This document shows positions 1-8,042 of a DNA stretch of 41,661 nt, one piece after another. Under the pieces are notes generated by a model. It worked only from the letters and a program-made list of their open reading frames with translations. It had not been told where the DNA came from and searched no databases. Numbering within the stretch: position 1 is the stretch's first letter; each line of letters opens with the position of its first letter. The position numbers were made by a program, and so were the translations under genes. The stretch spans positions 1 through 41,661 of the IMG/VR virus record IMGVR_UViG_3300045020_000060. One strand, 5' to 3'. This DNA is from a virus.

Positions 1-127
1 CGCACCGCTAAAGATATTCTTGTTCGTCAAGGTTACAATGATGATGTTGCTCATGCTCTTGTTAGCCGCATGGTTATCTTAACCAAAGAACCAGATCCTG
101 AAGAAGTTGCTGCAGAAAATGAAAAAC
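1..127. repeat. Terminal direct repeat marking a circular contig (left copy)
   Basis: The first 127 bases are identical to 41535-41661. An open reading frame passes through the join without a shift. An exact overlap of 127 bases is what a de Bruijn assembler run at k=127 leaves on a closed circle, so this is most simply an assembly overlap. It shows that the molecule is complete and either circular, circularly permuted or terminally redundant. It is not evidence for a 127-bp packaged end. Confidence 0.93.
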
Positions 128-192
128 TGTCCAAAGCTGAACTTTTGAAAGTAGCCACTAAAGCATTAGAACAAGTCCTGGCAGATAAATAG
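1..192 (+). CDS. C-terminal part of a 140-residue hypothetical protein split by the contig join
   Basis: Frame 1 is open from base 1 to the TAG at 190-192 and encodes the last 63 residues of the protein that starts at 41304. The tail is acidic and lysine-rich and looks helical, with charged repeats after a DPEE stretch. No family was recognised. The signal-peptide protein starts 10 bases after the stop, so the two are probably co-transcribed. The join is well supported because the frame is preserved across the 127-bp overlap. Confidence 0.8.
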   Translation, partial: RTAKDILVRQGYNDDVAHALVSRMVILTKEPDPEEVAAENEKLSKAELLKVATKALEQVLADK

Positions 193-202
193 GAGCAATA
201 CA

Positions 203-796
203 ATGAGATTATCAACAATATTAACCATCATCATAGGTGGGATGCTTAGCAATAATGTTTATGCTGCAACAGACGCCGCAGCCATGATTGACCAGATTAA
301 TGGCTTTATCGCTGAAGGTTATCATTATGTGCCGCCAACTCCCGAGCAGAAACGTAATGGTGTTATTGGGACATATCATAAAGCAGCGCCGGGTTCAAAA
401 GCGGGTGGCTTTAAGATCTTAGATCCTGCCAAGGATAAGATTCCATTGGTTGCGTTGGCACCCCTATCTAGCACTGGTGGTGTATCGGTGCCGGATGTTT
501 CGGGACGTGCAAACAAAGAAACAGCGGTGCATTCTTATCATCGTGCGCAGCTTGTTAACCAATCGGGTAAGTATGTATGCATCCCATTGGTTGCGAATCT
601 TACCTGTGCACGCGGTGTGACACATGATGAGATCTACCATGCCTGTATGAATCCTGGAGCGGTATATGACAGTACGTCCGATGTCTGGATGAACGTCCAA
701 TATGGTAAAGGTAATCATGGCATTGTTGGTACATTAACGATCCAGGATTATCCAGTTGGAACTTACCAAGGTTTTGGCACAGCCCATATTAATTAG
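203..796 (+). CDS. Secreted hypothetical protein with a signal peptide
   Basis: A protein of 197 residues. It begins with a classical signal peptide: basic MR, a hydrophobic core of about residues 6-15, and a probable signal peptidase I site after Ala21 (VYA|AT). The mature part has three cysteines (in VCIPL, LTCARG and HACMN) that could form disulfides, and is rich in Gly, Tyr and His. The AGGAGC ribosome binding site lies 7 bases before the ATG. No family was recognised. It precedes a phosphoesterase and an antitoxin-like gene and sits at the entry to the virion operon. An exported protein could act in the periplasm, for example in superinfection exclusion or lysis timing, but that is inference. 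Confidence 0.75.
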   Translation: MRLSTILTIIIGGMLSNNVYAATDAAAMIDQINGFIAEGYHYVPPTPEQKRNGVIGTYHKAAPGSKAGGFKILDPAKDKIPLVALAPLSSTGGVSVPDVSGRANKETAVHSYHRAQLVNQSGKYVCIPLVANLTCARGVTHDEIYHACMNPGAVYDSTSDVWMNVQYGKGNHGIVGTLTIQDYPVGTYQGFGTAHIN

Positions 797-806
797 TGGT
801 ACAGTC

Positions 807-1331
807 ATGCCAGATGTTTTCTTTATCAGCGACACGCATTTCGGGCATAAGAATATCCTTACGTTCGAACCTGTCGCTCGTCCTTTTGTTAACTTGGAAG
901 AAATGCACGATGTATTGGTTACACAATGGAACTCGGTGGTTAAGCCAACGGATAAAGTTTATCATCTTGGCGATTTTGCTTTTGGACGTAGTTATATTGG
1001 GGTTGCAGCTTTACTTAATGGTAAAAAGCGTCTCATTCTTGGCAACCATGATAAATATCCAGCAGCAGATTATTTAAGATATTTCGAGAACGTCTACGGC
1101 ATGATCTATTATGACCAGTGTTTGTTGTCCCATATGCCTGCTCATACGCATGGCTTGGGACAACGGCATATGCTGAATATCCATGGGCATTTGCATAGTA
1201 ATGCTGTCATGCAGGATAAGCTCTACCATATAGAAGATCGTAATTATTTTAATGTCTCCTGCGAACGCATTCATCTCACGCCGATTAGCTATGATGCTAT
1301 TCGGGCCCAGCGCAAGGACATCTTTGGGTGA
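807..1331 (+). CDS. Calcineurin-like metallophosphoesterase
   Basis: A protein of 174 residues with all the metal-binding blocks of the calcineurin-like superfamily: SDTHFGH (D9, H11), GD (55-56), GNHD (79-82), SH (108-109) and HGHLH (126-130). Family members use two metal ions to hydrolyse phosphomono- or diesters; the substrate cannot be told here. The start at 807 puts the DxH motif near the N-terminus as usual. An in-frame ATG at 756 would add 17 residues inside the preceding gene. The ribosome binding site at 807 is weak, suggesting coupling to the upstream gene, which ends 11 bases earlier. The stop overlaps the GTG of the next gene. Confidence 0.85.
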   Translation: MPDVFFISDTHFGHKNILTFEPVARPFVNLEEMHDVLVTQWNSVVKPTDKVYHLGDFAFGRSYIGVAALLNGKKRLILGNHDKYPAADYLRYFENVYGMIYYDQCLLSHMPAHTHGLGQRHMLNIHGHLHSNAVMQDKLYHIEDRNYFNVSCERIHLTPISYDAIRAQRKDIFG

Positions 1332-1564
1332 AACTCTATCGACTAGCAGATGAATTCTATGTCATAGGGAATGAGTTTCCACACTTCAAGGCATGCTGGG
1401 AACTGATTAATGGTTTCTTTGATGATCCTGAAAAAAGCCGCAAATGGTTCCTTGCAAAAAATCCTCTGCTCGGTGACTTACAGCCCATTGAAATGATTTG
1501 GCTTGGTCGCGGTGCTAAATTACTTAAATTCATTAAATCACGACTTGATGGTTACATGCCCTGA
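1328..1564 (+). CDS. Small protein resembling the MbcA/ParS/Xre antitoxin toxin-binding domain
   Basis: A protein of 78 residues starting with GTG, overlapping the phosphoesterase stop (GTGA). The C-terminal half (NPLLGDLQPIEMIWLGRGAK, about residues 46-65) matches the DUF2384 pattern NPxLGxxxPIEMI..G, which in Xre/MbcA/ParS antitoxins covers the RES-type toxin. There is no N-terminal helix-turn-helix, and no RES-domain toxin was seen nearby. It is therefore an orphan toxin-binding domain, perhaps neutralising a host toxin or recruited to another role. The assignment rests on motif memory and is moderate. Confidence 0.5.
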   Translation: MKLYRLADEFYVIGNEFPHFKACWELINGFFDDPEKSRKWFLAKNPLLGDLQPIEMIWLGRGAKLLKFIKSRLDGYMP

Positions 1565-1579
1565 CATGTAAACTACTTC

Positions 1580-1602
1580 TGCGTCACTAGGATGGTGGCG
1601 CA
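1580..1602 (+). other. Intergenic hairpin before the portal gene
   Basis: TGCGTCAC pairs with GTGGCGCA (8 bp, one G-T pair) around the loop TAGGATG. No T-run follows, so it is not a typical intrinsic terminator. It lies just upstream of the ribosome-binding hairpin of the portal gene and may be a processing or stability element. Confidence 0.5.
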
Positions 1603-1605
1603 TAT

Positions 1606-1621
1606 AGCATAAGGATATGCT
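1606..1621 (+). promoter_or_regulatory. AGGA tetraloop ribosome-binding hairpin (portal)
   Basis: AGCATA-AGGA-TATGCT is a perfect 6-bp stem presenting the Shine-Dalgarno core AGGA as the tetraloop. The ATG at 1624 follows the stem by 2 bases. It is one of six such hairpins in this genome with different stem sequences. Confidence 0.7.
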
Positions 1622-1623
1622 CG

Positions 1624-3768
1624 ATGGCCGATGTCGCAAAGCGGTATCAGGATGAATTACCGCGCATCAAAAAGAACGTAGAGAAAGCATACGCTTACTT
1701 TAAGCCAAATTACGTTCGTTATCAGAAATTCCGTGAATTTGTATTCAATACTGCCCTTGATCCAGCAACAATTTCACTTCTTAAGACACTTAAAAAACCA
1801 CAGATAGAATTTAATATTCTCGAAGCCTATATATCGCGCTTACGAGGTGAATTCGCTAAACAAGAACCATCCATTGAAGTAATGGCAGGAGATGAGCAAC
1901 CTGTCGATACGGAAGTGATCAATGTCGTGCAGGGTCATTTGCGGCACATATTCTGTGAGGCCAACAAAGATTCTTGCGAGTACCAAGTTTACACAGACAC
2001 ATTATCTGGTGGCTTTTCTGTCATGAAGGTTTGGACAGAATATGCCCATGAAATGTCATTTAATCAGGTCATCAAGATGGGTCGTGCTTATGATCCGACT
2101 CTCTGTGGCTTTGATCCACTAGCACGTGCACCACATAAGGGTGATGGGAATTTTTGCTTTGAGATTTTCCCGATGCTTAAGGAAGACTTTGAACGCGAAT
2201 ATCCCAATATTAGTATATCCGATATTTCATTCGCACGTGAGATCAGTGGCTTCAATTGGTCTTATGTTAATAATGATCTTGAAATTGTTTTACTCTGTGA
2301 TTATTACGAGCGTAAACACAAACGTACCAAGATCGTGCAGTTAGCAGACCAACGTGTCATGACAATGGATGAATACGATAAGTTCCTTGCTGAATGGGAA
2401 TTATCCGGACGCATTGAACAGCCGCCTGCGATTATTGGTAAGCCACGCATGACAGATGTCGAGACAATCGAACGTTATAGGTTCATGCAGAACCGTGTGC
2501 TCGAACATGTGATAACGTCATTTAAGCAATTACCTTTAATCTTTATCGATGGCAACTCTGTGTTGATTCGTAATGGTGATGACAATTCTGTGCTGCAGAT
2601 GTGTCGGCCTTATGTGTATCACGCAGAAGGTATACAGAAGTTAAAAAACTTCGCTGGCCAGACACTCGGTAATGAACTTGAAAACATGATTCAGCATAAG
2701 TTCAAAGTGGCGAAAGAATCATTGCCACTCGAAGAAGATTATCTTGCGGCATATCGTGATATCCAACAAGCGGATATTTTGGTTTATAACTACAACAATG
2801 AATTAAATCCCGCACAGCCATTGCCGATACCACAAGAAGTGCAACGCATTCCCATTCCACCCGAAGTCACAAATACATTCATGGGTGCTGATGCATTAAC
2901 GCAGACTATCCTTGGTAATTTTGATATGGATCTTGGTAAGATGCCGCAGCAACAAGTGTCTGGTGTTGCAGTGATTGAATCAGTGACGCAATCAAATAGT
3001 GCAGCGATGCCATACATCGTTGGATTCTTGCAAGGCTTAAACCGTGTTGCGGAAATTATTGTGGATCTCTTACCAAAATATTTTATTACACCAAGAACTA
3101 TTCCTGTTGTGAAACTCGATGGCACACGTGATTACATTAAGATTAATCAACCGGGTGGAGTGAAATTAAATTATGGTAACAATGCACTGAACGTAAAGAT
3201 TGAAGCGGGTGTGAATTTCCATGTGCAGAAAACAAAAGCCATGGCACAGATTATTGCGTTGATGCAGGCGTCACCATTGTTTGCGCAGTTCATGAATACC
3301 GAAGGTCTTGCAGTGCTACTCGATAATGTTGAAATCAAAGGTATTGAACAGATCAAAGAACTCGCTGCTGCTTGGCAAGAAAAAATGCGTCAGATGCAAG
3401 AACAACAAATGCAACAACGTAATCCGCTTGAACAACAAGTTGAAGTTGAGAAAGCAAAGATCGAACAGAAAGCAGAACAATCCAAAATTGATCTTGAAGT
3501 TAAAGCGGCAGAACTTGCGATTGAAAAACAAAAAGCTGACACCGAACGCATGGTTGCAATTTCTAATATGGGTCTTGAACTTGATAAGCTCACTGTTGAA
3601 CATGCAAAAACACAAGCACAAGAAACACGTGCCGCGGTGGATCTTGCAATCAAGGATGCTGATCTCAGACAAACACATGCACACAATCGTGACAAACTTG
3701 TGCATGAAGTTGTGAAGTCAGCACGTGAACATAAAGTGAAAAGCACGGAGAAAAAATCCAATGACTAA
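1624..3768 (+). CDS. Portal protein (P22 gp1-like)
   Basis: A protein of 714 residues, near the 725 of P22 gp1, at the head of the capsid operon. The N-terminal part holds the family features I recognise: an early IEFNILEAYISRLRGEF region, then DPLARAPHKGDG. The C-terminal third (about residues 575-714) is a long, highly charged Q/E/K-rich coiled coil, corresponding to the helical barrel of P22-type portals. Twelve copies should form the DNA channel at the capsid vertex, docking the terminase outside and the gp4-like adaptor below. Translation begins behind an AGGA tetraloop hairpin. The 3' end overlaps the next small gene by 8 bases. Confidence 0.88.
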   Translation: MADVAKRYQDELPRIKKNVEKAYAYFKPNYVRYQKFREFVFNTALDPATISLLKTLKKPQIEFNILEAYISRLRGEFAKQEPSIEVMAGDEQPVDTEVINVVQGHLRHIFCEANKDSCEYQVYTDTLSGGFSVMKVWTEYAHEMSFNQVIKMGRAYDPTLCGFDPLARAPHKGDGNFCFEIFPMLKEDFEREYPNISISDISFAREISGFNWSYVNNDLEIVLLCDYYERKHKRTKIVQLADQRVMTMDEYDKFLAEWELSGRIEQPPAIIGKPRMTDVETIERYRFMQNRVLEHVITSFKQLPLIFIDGNSVLIRNGDDNSVLQMCRPYVYHAEGIQKLKNFAGQTLGNELENMIQHKFKVAKESLPLEEDYLAAYRDIQQADILVYNYNNELNPAQPLPIPQEVQRIPIPPEVTNTFMGADALTQTILGNFDMDLGKMPQQQVSGVAVIESVTQSNSAAMPYIVGFLQGLNRVAEIIVDLLPKYFITPRTIPVVKLDGTRDYIKINQPGGVKLNYGNNALNVKIEAGVNFHVQKTKAMAQIIALMQASPLFAQFMNTEGLAVLLDNVEIKGIEQIKELAAAWQEKMRQMQEQQMQQRNPLEQQVEVEKAKIEQKAEQSKIDLEVKAAELAIEKQKADTERMVAISNMGLELDKLTVEHAKTQAQETRAAVDLAIKDADLRQTHAHNRDKLVHEVVKSAREHKVKSTEKKSND

Positions 3769-3931
3769 AAACAAAATTACATTCAATGATTTACGTGATG
3801 GTGTTGCTGTGATGAAACATTACAAGATGCCAGTAAAAGAATATGAACGCCAAGTGCGTGAACATTTACGTGGCATGAAACAGCAAGATATGCGCAAAGA
3901 ATATCAGAAAATCTTTAAGGAACAAAAATAA
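3761..3931 (+). CDS. Small charged hypothetical protein between portal and scaffold
   Basis: A protein of 56 residues, MTKNKITF...KIFKEQK, overlapping the portal end by 8 bases. Its stop overlaps the next ATG (TAATG). It is strongly basic and predicted helical. No family was recognised. The tight overlaps on both sides and the purine-rich upstream sequence (CGGAGAAAAAATCCA) argue that it is translated. Its position suggests a head-assembly accessory role, but this is only contextual. Confidence 0.65.
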   Translation: MTKNKITFNDLRDGVAVMKHYKMPVKEYERQVREHLRGMKQQDMRKEYQKIFKEQK

Positions 3932-4239
3932 TGACAACAGAATTAATTATGAAAACTAAATTTGAATATATACAAGCAGTTAAATCATTACAAAAATATT
4001 ATCGTGACAGATTAATTCCACCAACAAAATTGCAGAACGCATACAATGATGCATTAGATAATTATCGTTATGCATTGGATTGTGCGGGTTATTACATGCC
4101 ATTACCACTTTATCCCTATTCATTAAAAGATAAACATACATGGAAGTACAAAGATGTCACGATTGATGGTAAAAAATTTGTTCGGGATATAGTCAATCCG
4201 GATTTTAAATATTCACATGTATCACCAATTGCAAAATAA
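3931..4239 (+). CDS. Hypothetical protein of the head operon
   Basis: A protein of 102 residues starting at a TAATG overlap, so probably translated by coupling. It is rich in Lys, Tyr and Asp, with LPLYPYSLKDKHTWKYKDV in the middle. There is no signal peptide or membrane segment, and no family was recognised. A second in-frame ATG seven codons downstream is possible. The following 160 bases are non-coding. Confidence 0.6.
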   Translation: MTTELIMKTKFEYIQAVKSLQKYYRDRLIPPTKLQNAYNDALDNYRYALDCAGYYMPLPLYPYSLKDKHTWKYKDVTIDGKKFVRDIVNPDFKYSHVSPIAK

Positions 4240-4320
4240 TTATTTTAAACACTATTGACAATAATTAATGTGAAGCTCAGCATGACACTGTACGCAATCA
4301 TGCGGTTAAAATGATCGACA

Positions 4321-4379
4321 CTCAATCGTTATTGAGGCAGACCGTGACGGGGCAATAGTTAACTTACAGGATGTAAGTT
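4321..4379 (+). other. Two hairpins in the 5' leader of the scaffold gene
   Basis: The 160-base gap before the scaffold gene contains CTCAAT-CGTT-ATTGAG (4321-4336) and AACTTACA-GGA-TGTAAGTT (4361-4379, 8-bp stem). Neither is followed by a T-run. The second ends 21 bases before the scaffold ATG. They may set the scaffold-to-coat translation ratio or mark an mRNA processing site. A TTGACA at 4255 has no convincing -10 box. Confidence 0.45.
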
Positions 4380-4400
4380 TAAGAAAAGGATTTTATTGGT

Positions 4401-5111
4401 ATGGATAACCAATTAGATGCAGGGACGCATCAACAGAGTCAGGATGTAGGATCAGCAGGGATCGCTGCTGTGCAATCAGCACAAGACGTGCAGGCTGCAG
4501 AGAAACTTATACCACAATCAGAGTTAAATAAGATTGTAGGCCGAGTCAGGGAAGAGGCAAGGCAAGATGGTTATGCGCGCGCACGTGCCGAAATGTCCGC
4601 GGTAGAACCACAGCAATCTGAACAACAGCAAGGATATCAATCACATTCACGTGAAAATATCGAGCAGCTGGTGGCGGAGAAGATCAAGGAGCAAGCTCAA
4701 CTCGAGGTTGCAAAAAAGATCGCAGGCGATTTCACTAACAAATTGTTAGCTGCTAAAGAAAAATATCCTGATTTTGAAGAAACAGTTGCTCAACTAAATC
4801 TGCCAACAATTCCGCAGATTGTGCACTGGGCGAATTCTCTGGATAACACAGCGGATGTAATGTACGACATAGCTAAGAATCCCGCCAAGTTTGCGAATAT
4901 CTTAATGCTATCGAACAACGCACCGCTGTTAGCCCAACGAGAATTGCAGAAATTATCTTCTTCAATTAAGAAGAACGAAGAAGCAAAGTCTGCTGCTGAA
5001 AATGTATCTGTCGGTGAACCATTATCCCAATTAAAACCTTCTGTAACTGGTACGGATAATGGCAAGCCTACGATACGTGATCTGCGCAAACAATCTTGGA
5101 TGCGTGCTTAG
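4401..5111 (+). CDS. Scaffolding protein (P22 gp8-like by position and composition)
   Basis: A protein of 236 residues between portal and coat, the P22 scaffold position. It has a Q/S/E-rich disordered N-terminus, a long charged helical middle (ENIEQLVAEKIKEQAQLEVA), and a short basic C-terminal segment (TIRDLRKQSWMRA) like the coat-binding helix-turn-helix of P22-type scaffolds. It would guide procapsid assembly and leave before DNA packaging. The ATG follows AAAAGGATTTTATTGGT. Identification rests on gene order and architecture more than sequence similarity. Confidence 0.7.
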   Translation: MDNQLDAGTHQQSQDVGSAGIAAVQSAQDVQAAEKLIPQSELNKIVGRVREEARQDGYARARAEMSAVEPQQSEQQQGYQSHSRENIEQLVAEKIKEQAQLEVAKKIAGDFTNKLLAAKEKYPDFEETVAQLNLPTIPQIVHWANSLDNTADVMYDIAKNPAKFANILMLSNNAPLLAQRELQKLSSSIKKNEEAKSAAENVSVGEPLSQLKPSVTGTDNGKPTIRDLRKQSWMRA

Positions 5112-5164
5112 TATAGTAAGCGAAACCATTATCTCTCACATAAATGGATTTGGGAGATTTATAA

Positions 5165-6475
5165 ATGGCATTCCCTACTAATATTTTGCAAACAGTACAG
5201 ACTTATCAAGAGTCTGAACTGGCTTACTTACTTAACTTATGTTGCTTCGTAAGTACAGCGAATACACGGTTCAAAGATTTCGAAAAATTAGAAGCTAACT
5301 TGGGCGACACAGTTACATTTGATCTGCCGCCACGTTATGTAACAACCAATGGTCTCGTTGCATCATTTCAAGCATCACAACAACGTGTACAACCATTAGT
5401 TGTAGATCAAGCGGTTAACACTTCTTACACCTTCACTAACCAACAGTTCATTTTCAATGTACGCGAATACATGGAAAAATTCGGTATGTCAGCGGTGACT
5501 GAAATTGGTTCTAACGTTGAAGCGAACATTGCATTGAATGCAATTTCAGGTGTACAGAACAACAATCCGCAATCACCTAACTATGGCACCATTGATACAT
5601 CCTCTGGACCGTATCGTTTCTACAATGACGGTGTCACTAGCATTAGTTCATTCGGTCAGTTAGCGAATATGTTAGCTGCATTCCGTAACTACGGTGCTGT
5701 GAAAGATAACTTAAAAGTTTATCTATCAGATATTGCTGTACCACAAATCGTTAACTCAGGTTTAAACCAATTTACTCTGAAACGTAATGATGAAATGGCG
5801 AATTCCTGGGAAGTGGGTAACTGGATGGGTGTTGAGTTTTATCAATCAAACTTATTAGCTATTCAAGTTGCAGGTGATGTTGGTGTCAATGCACAAGTGT
5901 TAACACTGGTATCTACCAATGATCCAACAGGTGCTAACGTTACACAGTTGACGTTCTCAGGTGCAACTGCCAGTGATGCGAATGCAGTATTTGCTGGTGA
6001 TTTATTCCAGTTCCAAGATAACGTATCTGGTCAACCCAATATGCGTTATCTGACCTTCATCGGCCATGTACCTTGCGCGCAACCCGTGCAATTCCGTGCA
6101 ACAGCCGCTGCTGCAGCAAATGGTTCTGGCGATGTCACTATTTCTATTGAGCCGCCATTGGTATGGCAATCCGGTAATCAAAACCAAAACCTTAACAATG
6201 CACTCGCGGCAGGTATGCAAGTTAAAGCATTACCTTCACATCGTGCAGGGTTAGTAGTGGGTGGTAATGCCTTGTTCCTAGCGATGCCACGTTTACCAGA
6301 TCAAGCGCCATTCCCGACCAGTAACAAATCAGATCCTGATACTGGTGTGTCATTGCGTTTGACCTACGGTACTTTGTTCGGTCAAAACCAATTCGGTTGG
6401 ATTCATGACATCATTTGGGGTTCTACAGTGGTGCCTGAATATTCCATGCGCATTGCATTCCCATTAACACAATAA
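5165..6475 (+). CDS. Major capsid (coat) protein, P22 gp5-like
   Basis: A protein of 436 residues, against 430 for P22 gp5. It directly follows the scaffold gene. The N-terminus (MAFPTNILQTVQTYQESELA) and the DTVTFDLPPRY segment near residue 50 fit the HK97-fold coat proteins of the P22 group. It should form the icosahedral shell. The ribosome binding site GGGAG lies in the 11-base loop of an ATAAAT/ATTTAT stem (5142-5164 region), 7 bases before the ATG. The protein is rich in Ala, Asn, Gln and Val without membrane segments, as expected for an abundant structural protein. Confidence 0.85.
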   Translation: MAFPTNILQTVQTYQESELAYLLNLCCFVSTANTRFKDFEKLEANLGDTVTFDLPPRYVTTNGLVASFQASQQRVQPLVVDQAVNTSYTFTNQQFIFNVREYMEKFGMSAVTEIGSNVEANIALNAISGVQNNNPQSPNYGTIDTSSGPYRFYNDGVTSISSFGQLANMLAAFRNYGAVKDNLKVYLSDIAVPQIVNSGLNQFTLKRNDEMANSWEVGNWMGVEFYQSNLLAIQVAGDVGVNAQVLTLVSTNDPTGANVTQLTFSGATASDANAVFAGDLFQFQDNVSGQPNMRYLTFIGHVPCAQPVQFRATAAAAANGSGDVTISIEPPLVWQSGNQNQNLNNALAAGMQVKALPSHRAGLVVGGNALFLAMPRLPDQAPFPTSNKSDPDTGVSLRLTYGTLFGQNQFGWIHDIIWGSTVVPEYSMRIAFPLTQ

Positions 6476-6493
6476 CAATCAAGGATGACGACT

Positions 6494-7294
6494 ATGTCTA
6501 TTGAATTCGAACCTATTGTTAACCTGCCATTTCTATATATCAATGGTGCAGTCATCAGTAATGATGCAACAACACCTAATACAATTTTAGATATTGCAGC
6601 TGGCCAAGCCCGTGATCAGACAAATCAAGCTGACATGATTTTGGGTAATTATCTCGGTGTAAATCCTAATCTTACTGCTAACACATCTACATCACTTAAT
6701 TTCGGTGTAAACGGTGTGAATGGTTTAGATACTGGTACTATTGCAGAAGCAACCATGTATTACATCTATATGATTGCTGACCCCAAAGGATTTAAACCTA
6801 CTGGTGTAATTGCTTCATTACAACCTGTAGCAACAGGACCATTGATGCCATTTGGTTATGGTTTATCAAGACTCATTGGCTTCTGGGCAACAATTAGTAA
6901 TGCTGCTCACTTATTGCCGGGTTACATGTCTAATAGTGTTGGTGGTGGTCGTGAGTTTCGTTATGACGCACCGCAAGCTACAGCTGTTACAGCTGGTGCA
7001 GCAACAAGTTATACAGCATGTGCATTAACCAACTTAGTGCCGCTTGTTAATAATTTAGTTGTTTCATTACAGACTGCATTCACAGCAAACGCAGCGGGTG
7101 ACACATTAAAATTACAACCAGGTAATGGAACAGGTGATGCAATTACCATTGAAGCACCAAGCACACATGTTTATTACAGTAATTTTGGCATTTTGTCACA
7201 ACTTGTAAGCAGTGTTCCAACTGTAAATTACAAAGTGTCAAGCAGTAGTGATGCTGTTGCTATTAATGTCTGTGGATATACTGTTAGCTTGTAA
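6494..7294 (+). CDS. Virion structural protein between coat and adaptor (decoration/fibre-like)
   Basis: A protein of 266 residues. The start at 6494 has AAGGA 8 bases upstream; an ATG at 6485 touches the AAGG and is unlikely. Near residues 20-45 it has VISNDATTPNTILDIAAGQA followed by RDQT, a pattern common in phage structural proteins with beta-rich N-terminal domains. The remainder is Thr/Ala/Asn/Gly-rich, low in charge and beta-type. P22 has no gene at this place, so a head decoration protein or capsid fibre is the natural guess. The function is inferred from position only. Confidence 0.6.
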   Translation: MSIEFEPIVNLPFLYINGAVISNDATTPNTILDIAAGQARDQTNQADMILGNYLGVNPNLTANTSTSLNFGVNGVNGLDTGTIAEATMYYIYMIADPKGFKPTGVIASLQPVATGPLMPFGYGLSRLIGFWATISNAAHLLPGYMSNSVGGGREFRYDAPQATAVTAGAATSYTACALTNLVPLVNNLVVSLQTAFTANAAGDTLKLQPGNGTGDAITIEAPSTHVYYSNFGILSQLVSSVPTVNYKVSSSSDAVAINVCGYTVSL

Positions 7295-7298
7295 CCAT

Positions 7299-7316
7299 AA
7301 GCATAAGGATATGCTT
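7299..7316 (+). promoter_or_regulatory. AGGA tetraloop ribosome-binding hairpin (gp4-like adaptor)
   Basis: AAGCATA-AGGA-TATGCTT is a perfect 7-bp stem with the Shine-Dalgarno core as the loop. The ATG at 7318 is one base beyond the stem. It is the longest of the virion-operon examples. Confidence 0.72.
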
Positions 7317-7317
7317 T

Positions 7318-8019
7318 ATGTCATACACGGTCACAAAGCTTATCACGAATGCGTATTATCTATCTGGAATCGTCAGTCGCAGCTTACAAACTGTGACTGG
7401 CGATCAGCTACAAGATGGTCTTGATCTACTTAATGCATTGCTTGCCACAAAGACAGTAAATGTACGGTTAATACCGTATTTCAGTGTGTATAACTTCACT
7501 GCTGTAGTGGATCAAGAAGAATATTTCATTCCGAATCTCGTGGCTGTTGAAACGTTTACGTTCTTTATCCAGAACGTACGGTATTCCATGTTGCCGCAGA
7601 AACGTATTACTTACTTTGGTTCTGGTCGTATTAATGATATTGACTCACTACCATTTAGTTGGCACATCGAACGTGCAGTCGGTGGTGCGAATCTTTACAT
7701 CTATTTTGTTCCGAACATTGCATATCCATTGCAGATTACCGGTAAATTTAGCTTAAGCAATGTTGTGCTTGGCCAAGATTTATTACTGACGATGGATCAG
7801 TTCTACATTGAATATCTACGTTATGGTCTCGCAGAACAGATCGCTGCTGAATATAACATTCCATTGCAACCGCAAGCGAATGAACGTCTCAAAGAAATGG
7901 AAAAGATGATCACGGATATTTCACCGCCTGACTTGCAGATGGTGAAAATGTCGTCATTGCAGAAGAATGTGGCTATAAATTACGCAGATGTCAATATCGG
8001 TCGAGGTTGGAGGCCGTAA
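7318..8019 (+). CDS. Head-to-tail adaptor (P22 gp4-like packaged-DNA stabilisation protein)
   Basis: A protein of 233 residues, longer than P22 gp4 (166). It starts with the gp4-type opening MSYTVTKLITNAYYLSGIVS followed by DQLQDGLDLLNALL. The family forms a dodecameric ring below the portal that seals the packaged head and receives the gp10 hub. It lies directly before the gp10-like gene, as in P22. Translation starts behind an AGGA tetraloop hairpin. Confidence 0.75.
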   Translation: MSYTVTKLITNAYYLSGIVSRSLQTVTGDQLQDGLDLLNALLATKTVNVRLIPYFSVYNFTAVVDQEEYFIPNLVAVETFTFFIQNVRYSMLPQKRITYFGSGRINDIDSLPFSWHIERAVGGANLYIYFVPNIAYPLQITGKFSLSNVVLGQDLLLTMDQFYIEYLRYGLAEQIAAEYNIPLQPQANERLKEMEKMITDISPPDLQMVKMSSLQKNVAINYADVNIGRGWRP

Positions 8020-8042
8020 GTATATGATTTTAAAGGGATTTT

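Noticed and set aside
1-127. The terminal repeat as a genuine packaged direct terminal repeat
   Set aside because: The length of 127 equals a common assembler k-mer and there is no internal evidence of a packaging end; a circularisation overlap is simpler.
3308-3761. Several 120-135 codon frames on both strands in the portal C-terminus
   Set aside because: They come from the repetitive Lys/Glu/Gln codons of the portal coiled coil and have low-complexity K/N/L- or C/F/S-rich translations.
4255-4282. TTGACA before the scaffold gene as a promoter
   Set aside because: No acceptable -10 hexamer occurs at 16-18 bases; the scaffold is probably read from an upstream transcript.
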